Positions 17,212 to 25,681 of a stretch of 64,000 bases of DNA are shown one piece after another (the stretch's first letter is position 1; each line of letters opens with the position of its first letter). This DNA comes from Bin87 sp965204395 (GTDB taxonomy: Bacteria > Chloroflexota > Dehalococcoidia > Lucifugimonadales > UBA3495). Both the position numbers and the translations under genes were made by a program. The notes below the pieces were generated by a model. The model made no database searches and was not told the origin of the DNA. It worked only from the letters and a program-made list of their open reading frames with translations. The DNA is taken from positions 3,720,001 to 3,784,000 of the forward strand of contig OZ241987.1 of the NCBI GenBank assembly GCA_965204395.1. The letters run 5' to 3'.

Positions 17212-18273
17212 ATGAAACTACGAACCGAATCCTTGTTTGATAATCTCAATATCTCAATGCTGCAGCAGCTTGCCACAATGGTGTTGCTCACGGTAGGGCT
17301 TATGACCTTGACGGGATGCTTTGTGGGCAATTGGTTCGGTGGCGGCGATATGCCTTCGGTGGCCTACATCTCTTCGGACGGGGATGATTCCCGGGTTTGG
17401 ATCAGTCAATCGGGCGAGGATGACCCGATGAATGTTTCTCCGCGCTCTGCGCAGGCCAAGTCCGTTCGTTGGTCGCCGGAGCAGCGATATCTGGCCTGGG
17501 TGGCTGGAGGCGACATACCGCTGCTTATGCTGTACGACGTTGAATCGGGCGAGACCGAGTTGCTGGTGTCGGAAATCGATGAGGACCAACCACCGGTCTG
17601 GGCTCCGCAATCCGACCGCGTGGCGTACGTATCCGACGTGGACGGTTCTCCCGACATTTACATGGTGGATGTGGCGACTGGCGATCAAACTCGCCTGACT
17701 TTCAGCGACGAGCGAGAGCAGGTTGGCGATTGGTCCCCGGATGGGCAGTGGCTGGTTTTCACCAGGGCCGGACACGACGGCCTGCTCCTGCGCAATCCCA
17801 CTGGCGTAAACCTGATTGAGCTTACAGATGGTGCGGACAGCAACCCGACTTGGTCGCCCAAGGGAGACAGGATCGCCTTCTTGCGAGATGCGGGCGAGGA
17901 CCTCGATCTCTACGTCTTACGTCCCACGGAATCGGATAATTGGGCCGATGATACCGACGAGCTGGCGGTCGCTGAAACCGAATACGATGAATCCTCTCCG
18001 TCCTGGTCCGCCGATGGTCGCCAGATAGCGTACGTGGTGCGGTTCGACGACCAGTCCGAAATATTTACGGTGCGCGTGGACGGGTCAGAGCGCAAGCAAC
18101 TCACCTACAACACCGCTGATGACCTGATGCCCGATTGGTCGCACACGGGGGACTTGATTGTCTTTGCCTCTTTTGCCTACGGGAACTCTGAAATCCTTTA
18201 CATGAAAGGCGACGGAGACGGGCAAACCAGGTTGACCACTAACGATCACATGGACTCGCAGCCCACTTGGTAA
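17212..18273 (+). CDS. TolB-like beta-propeller lipoprotein
   Basis: Exported protein of about 353 residues with a lipoprotein signal: a hydrophobic run TMVLLTVGLMTLTGC ends in a lipobox cysteine. The mature part repeats the TolB/WD40-like blade motif, including VRWSPEQRYLAWV, PPVWAPQSDRVAYVSD, GDWSPDGQWLVFT, NPTWSPKGDRIAFL, SPSWSADGRQIAYV and MPDWSHTGDLIVFAS: six blades. Proteins of this type bind partners or polysaccharide outside the membrane. No Tol-Pal genes are present, so a true TolB role is unlikely. The start is uncertain: ATG at 17212 or the closer ATG at 17257, which leaves a cleaner signal peptide. Confidence 0.8.
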   Translation: MKLRTESLFDNLNISMLQQLATMVLLTVGLMTLTGCFVGNWFGGGDMPSVAYISSDGDDSRVWISQSGEDDPMNVSPRSAQAKSVRWSPEQRYLAWVAGGDIPLLMLYDVESGETELLVSEIDEDQPPVWAPQSDRVAYVSDVDGSPDIYMVDVATGDQTRLTFSDEREQVGDWSPDGQWLVFTRAGHDGLLLRNPTGVNLIELTDGADSNPTWSPKGDRIAFLRDAGEDLDLYVLRPTESDNWADDTDELAVAETEYDESSPSWSADGRQIAYVVRFDDQSEIFTVRVDGSERKQLTYNTADDLMPDWSHTGDLIVFASFAYGNSEILYMKGDGDGQTRLTTNDHMDSQPTW

Positions 18274-18297
18274 AACTCACTGCCCTTTGATCTACGT

Positions 18298-18918
18298 GTG
18301 ACCTGTTCGATCATGCTCACTCCCGCGCCGGACATAGAACCCTCCGACTGCGGGCCTATGCTCGCCGGATTAACCGCTCCCCTTGCGGCCGTATCGACCC
18401 GGTCAGGAAATGCGGTGAATGCCCAGATAGCGGTGGCGATCACCTCGGCGTCCATAGTACTGCACCGGCCCCGGTTGATAGTCCAGATCTATCGAACCAA
18501 CCTCACCCATGACCTCATCGCCGACAGTGGAGTCCTCGCGGTCAATTTCCTCAACTCCGGTCAATTGCATCTGATCTGGGAGTTAGGCATGAGGTCGGGC
18601 CGAGACGTCGACAAGTTCAAGGATCTTTCATATTCGAACGGCGCCACCGGAAGCCCATTGATCGAAGGGGTTTTCGGTTATCTGGATTGCCGCGTCGTCA
18701 ACGCCATGGACGGTGGCGATATGACTGCGTTCCTGGTAGAGGTCATGGCGGCGCGCACCAACGGTGGGGATCGATTGACTTGGCGCGATGCCCGACCACG
18801 TCTGCCTCAACATTGGGCCGACGAATGGGACCGCAAGATAGCTGGCGAAATGGAGATTTCGTTGCGGACGATGAACGATATCAATCAGTCCTCGGGGAAC
18901 GAACGAACTCAATCCTGA
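18298..18918 (+). CDS. Flavin reductase-like domain protein
   Basis: Protein of 206 residues with the FMN-binding split-barrel fold of flavin reductases. The pattern PLAAVSTRSGNAVNAQIAVA (about residues 28-47) followed by RPRLIVQIYRTNLTHDLI and SGVLAVNFLN is the family's FMN-binding region. FGYLDCRVVNAMDGGDMTAF contains the late strand pair. Such enzymes use NAD(P)H to supply reduced FMN to two-component monooxygenases; this window encodes two LLM-class proteins and one acyl-CoA dehydrogenase-like hydroxylase that would need it. The start is a GTG 24 bases after the lipoprotein gene. Confidence 0.75.
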   Translation: MTCSIMLTPAPDIEPSDCGPMLAGLTAPLAAVSTRSGNAVNAQIAVAITSASIVLHRPRLIVQIYRTNLTHDLIADSGVLAVNFLNSGQLHLIWELGMRSGRDVDKFKDLSYSNGATGSPLIEGVFGYLDCRVVNAMDGGDMTAFLVEVMAARTNGGDRLTWRDARPRLPQHWADEWDRKIAGEMEISLRTMNDINQSSGNERTQS

Positions 18919-18930
18919 CCGCAGCGCAAA

Positions 18931-18939
18931 TGGTACAAT
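18931..18939 (+). promoter_or_regulatory. Extended -10 promoter before the CinA-NadD gene
   Basis: TGGTACAAT matches an extended -10 element (TGnTAnnnT); no good -35 is seen. The leader to the gene would be about 185 bases and shows no frame I trust. Confidence 0.35.
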
Positions 18940-19132
18940 GCGGAAAATCTTGGGGATAGTTTCAAGTTGATCAATTTGGGCGCCGCGCCCGGTGGAGTCT
19001 GGCCGCTCAGGTGCTGTATCGGACATAATCACCGAGCGACGCACCGAAATCTGATGGGCTCTCCCAAGCAATCCGACCCTTTGCCGTAGCTCGGCATCGC
19101 CGCTCCGAGTGCTCTTGATGGTGAAAAGCAGT

Positions 19133-20287
19133 ATGGATGCTGATATTGCCGATGTCGTCGCTCGAATCCACGGTACCCCTGAGCAGGCGGTGCTCGCCGT
19201 TGCCGGCGCTGGAAACTACGCGTTGGCCTGGCTGCTGGGAGTTGGCGGAGCATCCCGCACTGTCCTGGAGACCCGCGTTCCCTACGGCTACCTGGCGATG
19301 ACTGACTTTCTCGGAGGCTACGCTCCCGAGCAGACCGTCTCCGCCGACACGTCTTGGCGCATGGCGCGAGCGGCCTGGAACCGAGGAATGTCTCTCCGAG
19401 AAGCGGAACTTCCCATCATCGGTGTCAGTTGCACGGCGACCATAGCCACCGACCGCACTAAGCGCGGCGACCATCGGGCGTTTGTGACCACTTGGGATGC
19501 CGATGGCGCAACCACCGACTCTCTCGTGTTGGAAAAGGGCCTGAGGGATCGAGCCGGCGAGGAAGACGTGGTCAGCCGGTTGGTGATCTCCGCTCTGGCA
19601 CGCGCCTCCGCTGTCGATGCCGAAATTGCTTTGAATTTGTCGCGGTCGGAATCGCTAACCACCCAAACGGTGTCCCATGCGGATCCAATCCAAAGCTTGT
19701 TGGACGGCCATGCCGACTGGGTGGTGGTACGCCCGGATGGGAGCACAGTCGTAGATGTCGAACCTCCGGGTACATTGCTGCCCGGTTCGTTCAACCCTCT
19801 CCACGAGGGCCACGTCCAACTGGCTGCCGCGGCTGCCGCGGTCTTTGGCAATCAGGTGGCGTACGAGCTTTCCGTGGTCAACGTCGACAAACCTCCGTTG
19901 GAAGCCTCGGAAATTCGGCGACGGGTTGACCAATTCAAAGGCGTTGGCACGGTGGCACTGACCAGGGCCGAAACTTTCTACAAAAAAGCCGAGTTGTTCC
20001 CAGGTTGTGGCTTCGTCATCGGCTGGGATACCGCCACTCGCCTGATACAGCCGCGTTACTACGACGACTCTGAGACCGCTATGCTCACCGCGTTGGCTGA
20101 GATGTGGGGGTCCGGTTGCAGATTCTTGGTGGCCGGCCGCGCCGATGACCAGGGCGTGTTCCGCACGTTGGCCGACATCAACTTGCCCGGCGGCTTTCAC
20201 CCGCTGTTCGTCAATCTCCCTGAAGACTCCTTCCGGGCCGACGTTTCGTCAACCGCAATCCGGCAGTCCAGGGCAATCGCGTCTTAA
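19133..20287 (+). CDS. Fusion of CinA-like (PncC) domain and NadD-like nucleotidylyltransferase
   Basis: Two-domain protein of about 384 residues. Residues 1-165 resemble the CinA C-terminal/PncC nicotinamide-nucleotide amidase fold (VAGAGNYALAWLLGVGGASR, PYGYLAMTDFLGGYAPEQTV, GVSCTATIATDRTKRGDHRA). Residues 200-384 are an HxGH nucleotidylyltransferase: GSFNPLHEGHVQLAAAA carries the HxGH signature and DVSSTAIRQ the ISSTxIR signature. Together they suggest salvage of nicotinamide nucleotides for NAD, amidase plus adenylyl transfer. A similar joined arrangement is known to me from plant proteins. GGTGA stands 8 bases before the ATG at 19133; a GTG at 19109 and an ATG at 19118 are alternatives. 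The last codons lie in a repeat that recurs near 60.5 kb. Confidence 0.75.
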   Translation: MDADIADVVARIHGTPEQAVLAVAGAGNYALAWLLGVGGASRTVLETRVPYGYLAMTDFLGGYAPEQTVSADTSWRMARAAWNRGMSLREAELPIIGVSCTATIATDRTKRGDHRAFVTTWDADGATTDSLVLEKGLRDRAGEEDVVSRLVISALARASAVDAEIALNLSRSESLTTQTVSHADPIQSLLDGHADWVVVRPDGSTVVDVEPPGTLLPGSFNPLHEGHVQLAAAAAAVFGNQVAYELSVVNVDKPPLEASEIRRRVDQFKGVGTVALTRAETFYKKAELFPGCGFVIGWDTATRLIQPRYYDDSETAMLTALAEMWGSGCRFLVAGRADDQGVFRTLADINLPGGFHPLFVNLPEDSFRADVSSTAIRQSRAIAS

Positions 20288-20494
20288 TGAGCGACAGCGC
20301 CGCCATTGGAATTGGCAGTAACGGGCGGTGAATTCACAGGGATAAACAGGATGGACAGGATATTTTGATTTGGGAGTTTTGGGGTTATGGGCTGGTTTCG
20401 GGGACTTTCAGGCAACGAGGTGTGTGGTCATTATCACCAAACGGAATGTAATGCAGGCACCGGAATCGTTTGTTTTGAAGACGCGATTGCTCTG
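20269..20494 (+). repeat. Dispersed repeat, copy 1
   Basis: About 226 bases that recur at 60511-60764 with high identity. Shared words include CAGGGCAATCGCGTCTTAAT at the left and GACAGGATATTTTGATTTGG in the middle. This copy begins within the last six codons of the CinA-NadD gene and supplies its stop. No inverted ends or transposase are seen. Both copies carry a frame beginning MGWFRGLS with 25-30 similar residues, but the changes alter amino acids freely, so I do not call it a gene. Confidence 0.85.
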
Positions 20495-20512
20495 GCCGGC
20501 AGTCCGGTTAGT

Positions 20513-20541
20513 TTGACACTCTGATGGGCCGTTGCTACGAT
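20513..20541 (+). promoter_or_regulatory. Promoter of the complex I operon
   Basis: Consensus TTGACA at 20513-20518, a 17-base spacer and TACGAT at 20536-20541. Transcription would start near 20548, about 42 bases before nuoA. No strong ribosome site precedes nuoA. Confidence 0.65.
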
Positions 20542-20589
20542 GCTTCTGTTTGAGTCTGTTAATTCCCGGACATCCGCTGCCGTTTACTT

Positions 20590-21000
20590 ATGACCGTCCC
20601 CATTCTTCAGATATTCGATCCCGCTACTTACGCCGGCAACTGGCTGGCGGTCGTAATCGCAATCATTATCGCTTTGGTCGCGATTGGGGCGATGTTCGCA
20701 GGATCTCAGCTACTCTCGGCGCGCCGGCGTTCCGCTGAGAAACTGACCACTTACGAGTGCGGCATCCCGCCCACGCCGTTTGCGTGGTCCAACATCAATA
20801 TTCGCTTCTACATCTTTGCCATCCTGTTCTTGATCTTCGATATAGAAGCGGTGTTCCTGTTCCCGTGGGCAGTGGTGTTCATGAAGGAGCAGGCGGCCGG
20901 AAACCCGATACCGTTCTATGCGATGATATTGTTCCTGGCCATGCTCTTCTTCGCGGTGATATACGGATGGCGCAAAGGGGTGTTGGATTGGCAGAAGTGA
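20590..21000 (+). CDS. nuoA: NADH-quinone oxidoreductase subunit A
   Basis: Small membrane subunit of complex I, 136 residues with three membrane helices. The loop YECGIPPTPFAWSNINIRFY (about residues 56-75) is the family hallmark and lines the quinone channel. The acidic helix IFDIEAVFLFPW that follows joins the proton path. It is the first gene of the operon, and its TGA overlaps a GTG that can start nuoB, suggesting translational coupling. In a complex without the NADH module, it anchors NuoB and NuoD to the membrane arm beside NuoH. Confidence 0.95.
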   Translation: MTVPILQIFDPATYAGNWLAVVIAIIIALVAIGAMFAGSQLLSARRRSAEKLTTYECGIPPTPFAWSNINIRFYIFAILFLIFDIEAVFLFPWAVVFMKEQAAGNPIPFYAMILFLAMLFFAVIYGWRKGVLDWQK

Positions 21001-21593
21001 GACCCACGTCCGGAGACGACGCTCTGTCGCCTCTTGCGATGCCCCCGCAGCCAACTGAAATCATCCTCGGCTCTGGCAACCGCCCGGGACCAAGCTTACT
21101 GAACCAGGCCACTGACGGTAAGGTACCCGGCGTCATCACCGCCACTACCGATCAGTTGTTTGCGATGGCTCGAAAGTCGTCCCTTTGGACCTTGAGTTTT
21201 GGGTTGGCTTGCTGCGCGATTGAGATGATTTCTACATACATGGCGCACCACGACTTCGACCGGTTCGGCGTGGTGACATGGCCCTCTCCTCGGCAGTCCG
21301 ACGTAATGATCGTGGCAGGTACCGTGGTCAAAAAGATGGCCGAACCCATCCGGCTGCTGTACGAGCAGATGCCGGAGCCGAAGTGGGTAATCGCGATGGG
21401 CAGCTGCGCCACCAACGGGGGCCCCTATTACCGTTCCTACTCGGTGGTCATGGGCGTCGATCACATCATTCCCGTCGACGTTTACGTGCCAGGATGCCCG
21501 CCCCGGCCGGAAGCCCTCCTCTACGGGATCCTCAAGCTCCAGGAAAAAATCATGGCCGACGCGGGAGACCGGGGTGCCTCGTCCCAGGCGTAA
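20997..21593 (+). CDS. nuoB: NADH-quinone oxidoreductase subunit B
   Basis: Peripheral-arm subunit carrying the N2 [4Fe-4S] cluster that passes electrons to quinone. The four ligands are visible in GLACCAIEM (adjacent pair), MGSCATNGG and VPGCPPRPE. The start may be the GTG overlapping the nuoA stop (198 residues) or the ATG at 21039 (184 residues); the conserved part begins at PGVITATTDQLF, so both are compatible. The unusual N-terminal extension before that block is 30-45 residues. Its end overlaps nuoC by 20 bases. Confidence 0.95.
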   Translation: MRPTSGDDALSPLAMPPQPTEIILGSGNRPGPSLLNQATDGKVPGVITATTDQLFAMARKSSLWTLSFGLACCAIEMISTYMAHHDFDRFGVVTWPSPRQSDVMIVAGTVVKKMAEPIRLLYEQMPEPKWVIAMGSCATNGGPYYRSYSVVMGVDHIIPVDVYVPGCPPRPEALLYGILKLQEKIMADAGDRGASSQA

Positions 21594-22104
21594 CGCTCCC
21601 GAAGCTGAAGCCGAACCGCCCCCTGATCCGGTCGAGTTGTTGTCGGAGGGGCGGAGGGCTACCTTAGACTCCGCGCTGGCGGCTCTGGAAGCCTTTAGTC
21701 CGGATGCCGGAGCGCTGGGGGATTTGCCACAGGTAACCGTCCCGTCATCCCATATCGTTGATGTATGCGCCGCGTGCCGGGACGATGAAGAGTTGGACTG
21801 CAAGATGTTGCTCTGCTTGGCCTGCGTGGACTACCAGGAACGGTTTGAGCTGGTGTACTTCTTGCAGTCCCTGGCTAACGAAAAAACCTTGGTGATCAGG
21901 ACTGCGGTGCCGTACGATGAGCCCGTCCTAGCCACCGTTTCCGGTGTGTGGCCGGCGGCGGATTGGTACGAACGCGAAGCCCACGACCTGTTTGGAGTCT
22001 CTTTCTCAGGACACCCCGACCTGTCTCCGCTGTTGCTCTACCCAGAGTTCGAAGGCTACCCGGGCAGGAAGAGCTACGACTTTTACGATTATCGCGAGTT
22101 CTAG
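21574..22104 (+). CDS. nuoC: NADH-quinone oxidoreductase subunit C
   Basis: The 30-kDa peripheral subunit, 176 residues, not fused to NuoD. The signature WYEREAHDLFGVSFSGHPDL lies near residues 129-148 and is followed by LLLYPEFEGYPGRKSYDF. It lacks the long N-terminus of some homologues and starts with a Pro/Glu-rich stretch, from a GTG inside the end of nuoB. It scaffolds NuoB and NuoD in the quinone-reducing module. Two small genes, not nuoD, follow directly, which is unusual for this operon. Confidence 0.93.
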   Translation: MPRPRRNAPEAEAEPPPDPVELLSEGRRATLDSALAALEAFSPDAGALGDLPQVTVPSSHIVDVCAACRDDEELDCKMLLCLACVDYQERFELVYFLQSLANEKTLVIRTAVPYDEPVLATVSGVWPAADWYEREAHDLFGVSFSGHPDLSPLLLYPEFEGYPGRKSYDFYDYREF

Positions 22105-22105
22105 A

Positions 22106-22408
22106 GTGACCGAGGACCGGGAAATTATCGTCGACGGCGCCGACGAGGCCGTTACATTGATTGCGCGGGTGCTGGCTGACGGTGACCGGTACTTGGCAAT
22201 CGTCGACGCCCTGGAACTCGAGGGCAAAGGCGCGACAGTCGATGCTGCCCAACAATCATTGGTGCAGATCATGCGCGGATGGCTGGAGCGGCAGGATACC
22301 TCTGGGCGGTTGGGCTCTGCGCTTGGCTTAGAATGGCTCGATGAGGAAACCGAAATTGTCCTCCAATTCGTCGAGGACTCGGGCGAGCATCGGGAACCTT
22401 CTGGGTAG
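22106..22408 (+). CDS. Small HicB-like protein inserted in the nuo operon
   Basis: Protein of 100 residues starting at a GTG one base after the nuoC stop. The arrangement DRYLAIVDALELEGKGATVDA followed by a helix AQQSLVQIMRGWLERQ resembles the strand-strand-helix unit of HicB-type antitoxins and their many orphan relatives. No HicA toxin is present. A second protein with a similar layout follows after 3 bases. Its place inside the complex I operon means it is transcribed with it, but nothing shows a role in the complex. Confidence 0.5.
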   Translation: MTEDREIIVDGADEAVTLIARVLADGDRYLAIVDALELEGKGATVDAAQQSLVQIMRGWLERQDTSGRLGSALGLEWLDEETEIVLQFVEDSGEHREPSG

Positions 22409-22411
22409 AGT

Positions 22412-22702
22412 ATGGATCGCATTGTTTACCAAATTGAGGAATCCCGGGCTGGCTCAGGATGGTCGGCGCACTGCCCGGAATTGGAAGTCACCGTATTCGG
22501 GGACTCCCGCGATGATGCGCGCATGGCCCTCCGACGGCAGGTCGGTGACTACCTCGAAGATTGCGAGGAACTCGGAATCCTCGAGGACACCCTGATTGAA
22601 GCGGGTTTTTACGACAACGGAGAAGTGTGGATGAGCAGCCTGATCGAACCTCCCCAACCCAGTATCCGGTTCATCGGCTCCCCCTTCCCAAAGACCGAGT
22701 AA
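22412..22702 (+). CDS. Second small HicB-like protein in the nuo operon
   Basis: Protein of 96 residues. MDRIVYQIEESRAGSGWSAH and CPELEVTVFGDSRDDARMAL, then a helical segment, give the HicB-like order: two strands with a conserved Pro-Glu, a turn, then a helix. The C-terminal half (ELGILEDTLIEAGFYDNGEV) is acidic. It appears to be a divergent tandem partner of the preceding gene. No toxin gene is adjacent. nuoD starts 37 bases later. The function is unknown. Confidence 0.5.
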   Translation: MDRIVYQIEESRAGSGWSAHCPELEVTVFGDSRDDARMALRRQVGDYLEDCEELGILEDTLIEAGFYDNGEVWMSSLIEPPQPSIRFIGSPFPKTE

Positions 22703-22739
22703 ATTCCGCGCTAGGAACCCCAACGAGAAACTAACTTAG

Positions 22740-23882
22740 ATGGTTGAATCTTCCGCAACTGCCGCGATAGCCAACCGCGCTGATTCCCAGCCGGTGGAGA
22801 TGCTGCTCAATATGGGGCCGCAGCATCCGTCCACTCACGGTGTGTTTCGCATGGTTTTGTGGGTCGACGGTGAAAAAATCGTTGACGTGGAACCCCACAT
22901 CGGCTACCTACACCGCGGTTCCGAGAAGCTCTGCGAGGGAGAACAATATCACCAGATCGTCACCCTTTTTGACCGCATGGACTACATCGGCAACTTCAAC
23001 AATGAGTTGGCTTATTGCATGGCGGTCGAAAAACTCATGGGACTGGAGGTTCCCGAGCGCGCTGAGTACATCCGGGTCATCCTGTGCGAACTGAACCGCA
23101 TCGCCAGTCATCTGCTTTACGTCGGCACCATGGGCCTCGATGCCGGCGCGATGACTCCGGTGATGTTTTCCTTCCGTGGTCGGGAGCGCGTGCAGGCCCT
23201 GTTTGAAGCGGTGTCCGGAGCCCGCTTGATGCATAACTATTTCCGGGTTGGTGGCCTGAAAGAGGACGTGCCGGATAATTTCCGTGCCTTGGTTGATGAA
23301 TTGATGCCTTTGCTCAGGAAAGACGTCGAACAGAGCGACCGGATCCTCACGTTCAACGAAATATTCCTGTCCCGTCTCAAGGACGTTAGCCCAATCACCT
23401 CCGATGAAGCCATCGCGCTGGGCTTGACTGGTCCGTTACTCCGGGCGTGCGGCTACGAATACGACGTTCGCAAAGCCCAGCCGTATTCGATCTACGACCG
23501 GTTTGATTTTGAAGTGCCGGTGGGCTTGGACGGTGATTGCTGGGACCGGCACTGGGTGCGTGTCCAGGAAATGTACCAGTCGTTGAGGATAGTCGAACAA
23601 GCCATGGAACAGTTGCCCGACGGCCCGGTGGTGTCTCCCTTGGGTCGGCGTCTGATCCGGCCGGCGGCGGGTGAGGCGTACGTGCGTGCCGAAAACCCGC
23701 GAGGCGAAATCGGCGTTTACCTGATTAGCGACGGCACCGATAAACCCTACCGCCTCAAGGTCCGCCCACCATCGTTTTGCAACCTGTCTGCCCTGCGCCG
23801 GTTGCTCGCGGATACCTGGTTGGCCGACAGCGTGGTTGTGCTCGGGTCCCTGGACATCGTGCTCGGCGAGGTTGACCGGTGA
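22740..23882 (+). CDS. nuoD: NADH-quinone oxidoreductase subunit D
   Basis: The 49-kDa quinone-binding subunit, 380 residues. It has MLLNMGPQHPSTHGVFR near residues 20-36 with the quinone-pocket histidine. PHIGYLHRGSEKLCEG (about 51-66) and the tail SLDIVLGEVDR match the NuoD/hydrogenase large-subunit family. The Cys ligands of true hydrogenases are absent, so it is a complex I subunit and not a [NiFe] hydrogenase. The stop overlaps the GTG of nuoH by four bases (GTGA), so translation is coupled. Confidence 0.96.
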   Translation: MVESSATAAIANRADSQPVEMLLNMGPQHPSTHGVFRMVLWVDGEKIVDVEPHIGYLHRGSEKLCEGEQYHQIVTLFDRMDYIGNFNNELAYCMAVEKLMGLEVPERAEYIRVILCELNRIASHLLYVGTMGLDAGAMTPVMFSFRGRERVQALFEAVSGARLMHNYFRVGGLKEDVPDNFRALVDELMPLLRKDVEQSDRILTFNEIFLSRLKDVSPITSDEAIALGLTGPLLRACGYEYDVRKAQPYSIYDRFDFEVPVGLDGDCWDRHWVRVQEMYQSLRIVEQAMEQLPDGPVVSPLGRRLIRPAAGEAYVRAENPRGEIGVYLISDGTDKPYRLKVRPPSFCNLSALRRLLADTWLADSVVVLGSLDIVLGEVDR

Positions 23883-24982
23883 GTTTCCTGATTAACCTCG
23901 CCTGGAGCGCGCTGGGCTTGGCGATCATGTTCGCCGTCCTATCCGTTGTAGTCCTCTCATTGGTGTGGCTGGAGAGAAAAGCCTTGGGTCGGCTCCAACT
24001 ACGCTACGGGCCGACACGCACCGGAAAATTCGGTCTGCTGCAACCCGTCGCGGATGCGGTCAAACTGATCCTTAAAGAGGACATCATCCCCGACGATTCC
24101 GAGAAAGCGATTTTCTGGATTGCGCCGGTGATCGTGGTGGTGTCCGCCTTCGTGATCTGGGTAACCATCCCGGGCGGCGACAACGTCGTAATCAAGCACT
24201 TGCCCTTGGGCCTTTTCTACATCATCGCGTTCGCTGTGGTGGGTATTCTGGGTCTAGTTCTTGCCGGGTGGGGCTCCGCCAATAAGTACGGAATCATGGG
24301 TGGCTTGCGCTCGGCTGCTCAGTTGATCTCGTATGAGATTCCGGTGGTTCTGGTAGCGGCTGCCGTAGCCATACTGGCGCAATCCCTTGACCTCCGTGAG
24401 ATCGTTGCTGCCCAATCCACATATCCGTATCTGGTCATTCTTCCGCTGGGATTGGTGATATTTTTCGTTGCGGGTTTGGCGGAGGTCGGGCGCACTCCCT
24501 TCGACATCTACCACGCGGAGAGCGAGGTTGTGGGTGGCCCGTTCGTCGAATACAGCGGTGCCCACTGGTCGGTCTTTTTCCTGGCGGAGTACATCAACAC
24601 TTTCGCGATAGCTGCGCTGACGGCCCTGCTGTTCCTGGGCGGATGGGGCGGCCCGGCCTTGCCAGATGTGGCGTGGTTCCTGCTCAAAACCTACGCCGTG
24701 ATATTGGTCGTATTCTGGGTGCGCGGCACTTTCCCTCGGCTTCGAATCGACCAGCTGATGGCTTTCGCGTGGAAGGTGATGGTGCCCCTGTCTTTCTATA
24801 CCGTCATCATCGCGGCGGTTTACCGGTTCTACGCTTTGCCCTGGTGGAGCCTCACCATCCTGTCGCTCATTGGTTTAGCGGTTGCCGGATGGATCATCTA
24901 CCGGCGCATGACGGCCCCGGCGAGGCGTGTGCTTGATACTCAACGGCGACTGGCTGCCCGTCGGGAAGCGGCGTCCTCGTAG
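23879..24982 (+). CDS. nuoH: NADH-quinone oxidoreductase subunit H
   Basis: Membrane subunit of 367 residues with about eight helices that forms the quinone chamber with NuoA, NuoB and NuoD. The cytosolic loop with RYGPTRTGKFGLLQPVADA (about residues 41-59) and the acidic AEVGRTPFDIYHAESEVVGG (about 200-219) are diagnostic; the second holds the glutamates of the E-channel. The C-terminal 30 residues form a basic tail. A 132-base gap separates it from nuoI, the widest before the Cys-rich insertion. Confidence 0.96.
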   Translation: MSFLINLAWSALGLAIMFAVLSVVVLSLVWLERKALGRLQLRYGPTRTGKFGLLQPVADAVKLILKEDIIPDDSEKAIFWIAPVIVVVSAFVIWVTIPGGDNVVIKHLPLGLFYIIAFAVVGILGLVLAGWGSANKYGIMGGLRSAAQLISYEIPVVLVAAAVAILAQSLDLREIVAAQSTYPYLVILPLGLVIFFVAGLAEVGRTPFDIYHAESEVVGGPFVEYSGAHWSVFFLAEYINTFAIAALTALLFLGGWGGPALPDVAWFLLKTYAVILVVFWVRGTFPRLRIDQLMAFAWKVMVPLSFYTVIIAAVYRFYALPWWSLTILSLIGLAVAGWIIYRRMTAPARRVLDTQRRLAARREAASS

Positions 24983-25114
24983 AGCACACACGGTGCGTTG
25001 CTGGTATCATGTTGTTAATATGCTTCCCGGTGCGGCGACCGTGATCAACGCTGTTCTTGGATCGTTCGCGGCACTGGCCAAATTTCCTAAACCTGTGATG
25101 AGGGATATCTGATC

Positions 25115-25651
25115 ATGCTGGAGAGCCTGAAAGGCATGATGCTAACGCTCGCGTCTACCATAACTGGTCTGCGCCGGCCCGTTACCCAGCAGTACCCCGT
25201 TCAGGCTACTCCCGTGCAACCGCGTTTTATGGGGTTCCCAGCGCTAACCTGGGACGGCCAGATAAGCGAACCTTATTGCACCGGGTGCATGGTCTGCATT
25301 CGAAATTGCCCCACGCAGTGCATGTCCGCAAGCATGATGGACAACCCGAAGCACGCGGAGGGCGATAGCAGCCGGCGGAAAATCGTCGACTATTTTGAAA
25401 TCAACCTTAACCGTTGTATATTGTGCGGAATTTGCGTCGAGTACTGTAATTTCGATGCCATCGTGATGAGCCACGAGCACGAAATGAGTACCTACGCCCG
25501 TAACGGCGACCGCGTTGATTTGCCTGCGCTACTTGACATCGGCAAAAAATACCAGGAGCGGACTGATTGGATTCCGCCCACCGTGCTCGCCAAACAAAAG
25601 GCCGATGCCGCCAAGGCTGCTGAGGAATCGTCCTCAGAATCTGCTGAGTGA
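25115..25651 (+). CDS. nuoI: NADH-quinone oxidoreductase subunit I
   Basis: Ferredoxin-like subunit, 178 residues, with two [4Fe-4S] clusters (N6a and N6b) bound by CTGCMVCIRNCP (about residues 52-63) and CILCGICVEYCN (about 101-112). The usual final proline of the second motif is Asn here, which is tolerated. Since no NuoE, F or G is encoded in the operon, NuoI is the likely entry point for electrons, perhaps from ferredoxin or an unknown donor protein. The C-terminal tail is Ala/Ser/Glu-rich and probably disordered. Confidence 0.95.
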   Translation: MLESLKGMMLTLASTITGLRRPVTQQYPVQATPVQPRFMGFPALTWDGQISEPYCTGCMVCIRNCPTQCMSASMMDNPKHAEGDSSRRKIVDYFEINLNRCILCGICVEYCNFDAIVMSHEHEMSTYARNGDRVDLPALLDIGKKYQERTDWIPPTVLAKQKADAAKAAEESSSESAE

Positions 25652-25681
25652 TGAATCCACTGACCCGCGCCGAGGACTGAC

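Noticed and set aside
20390..20524. 45-codon frame in the dispersed repeat (MGWFRGLS...)
   Set aside because: The second copy diverges with many amino-acid changes and a different C-terminus; no ribosome site.
24927..25112. 61-codon frame between nuoH and nuoI
   Set aside because: It overlaps the end of nuoH, has no ribosome site and a composition unlike a real protein.
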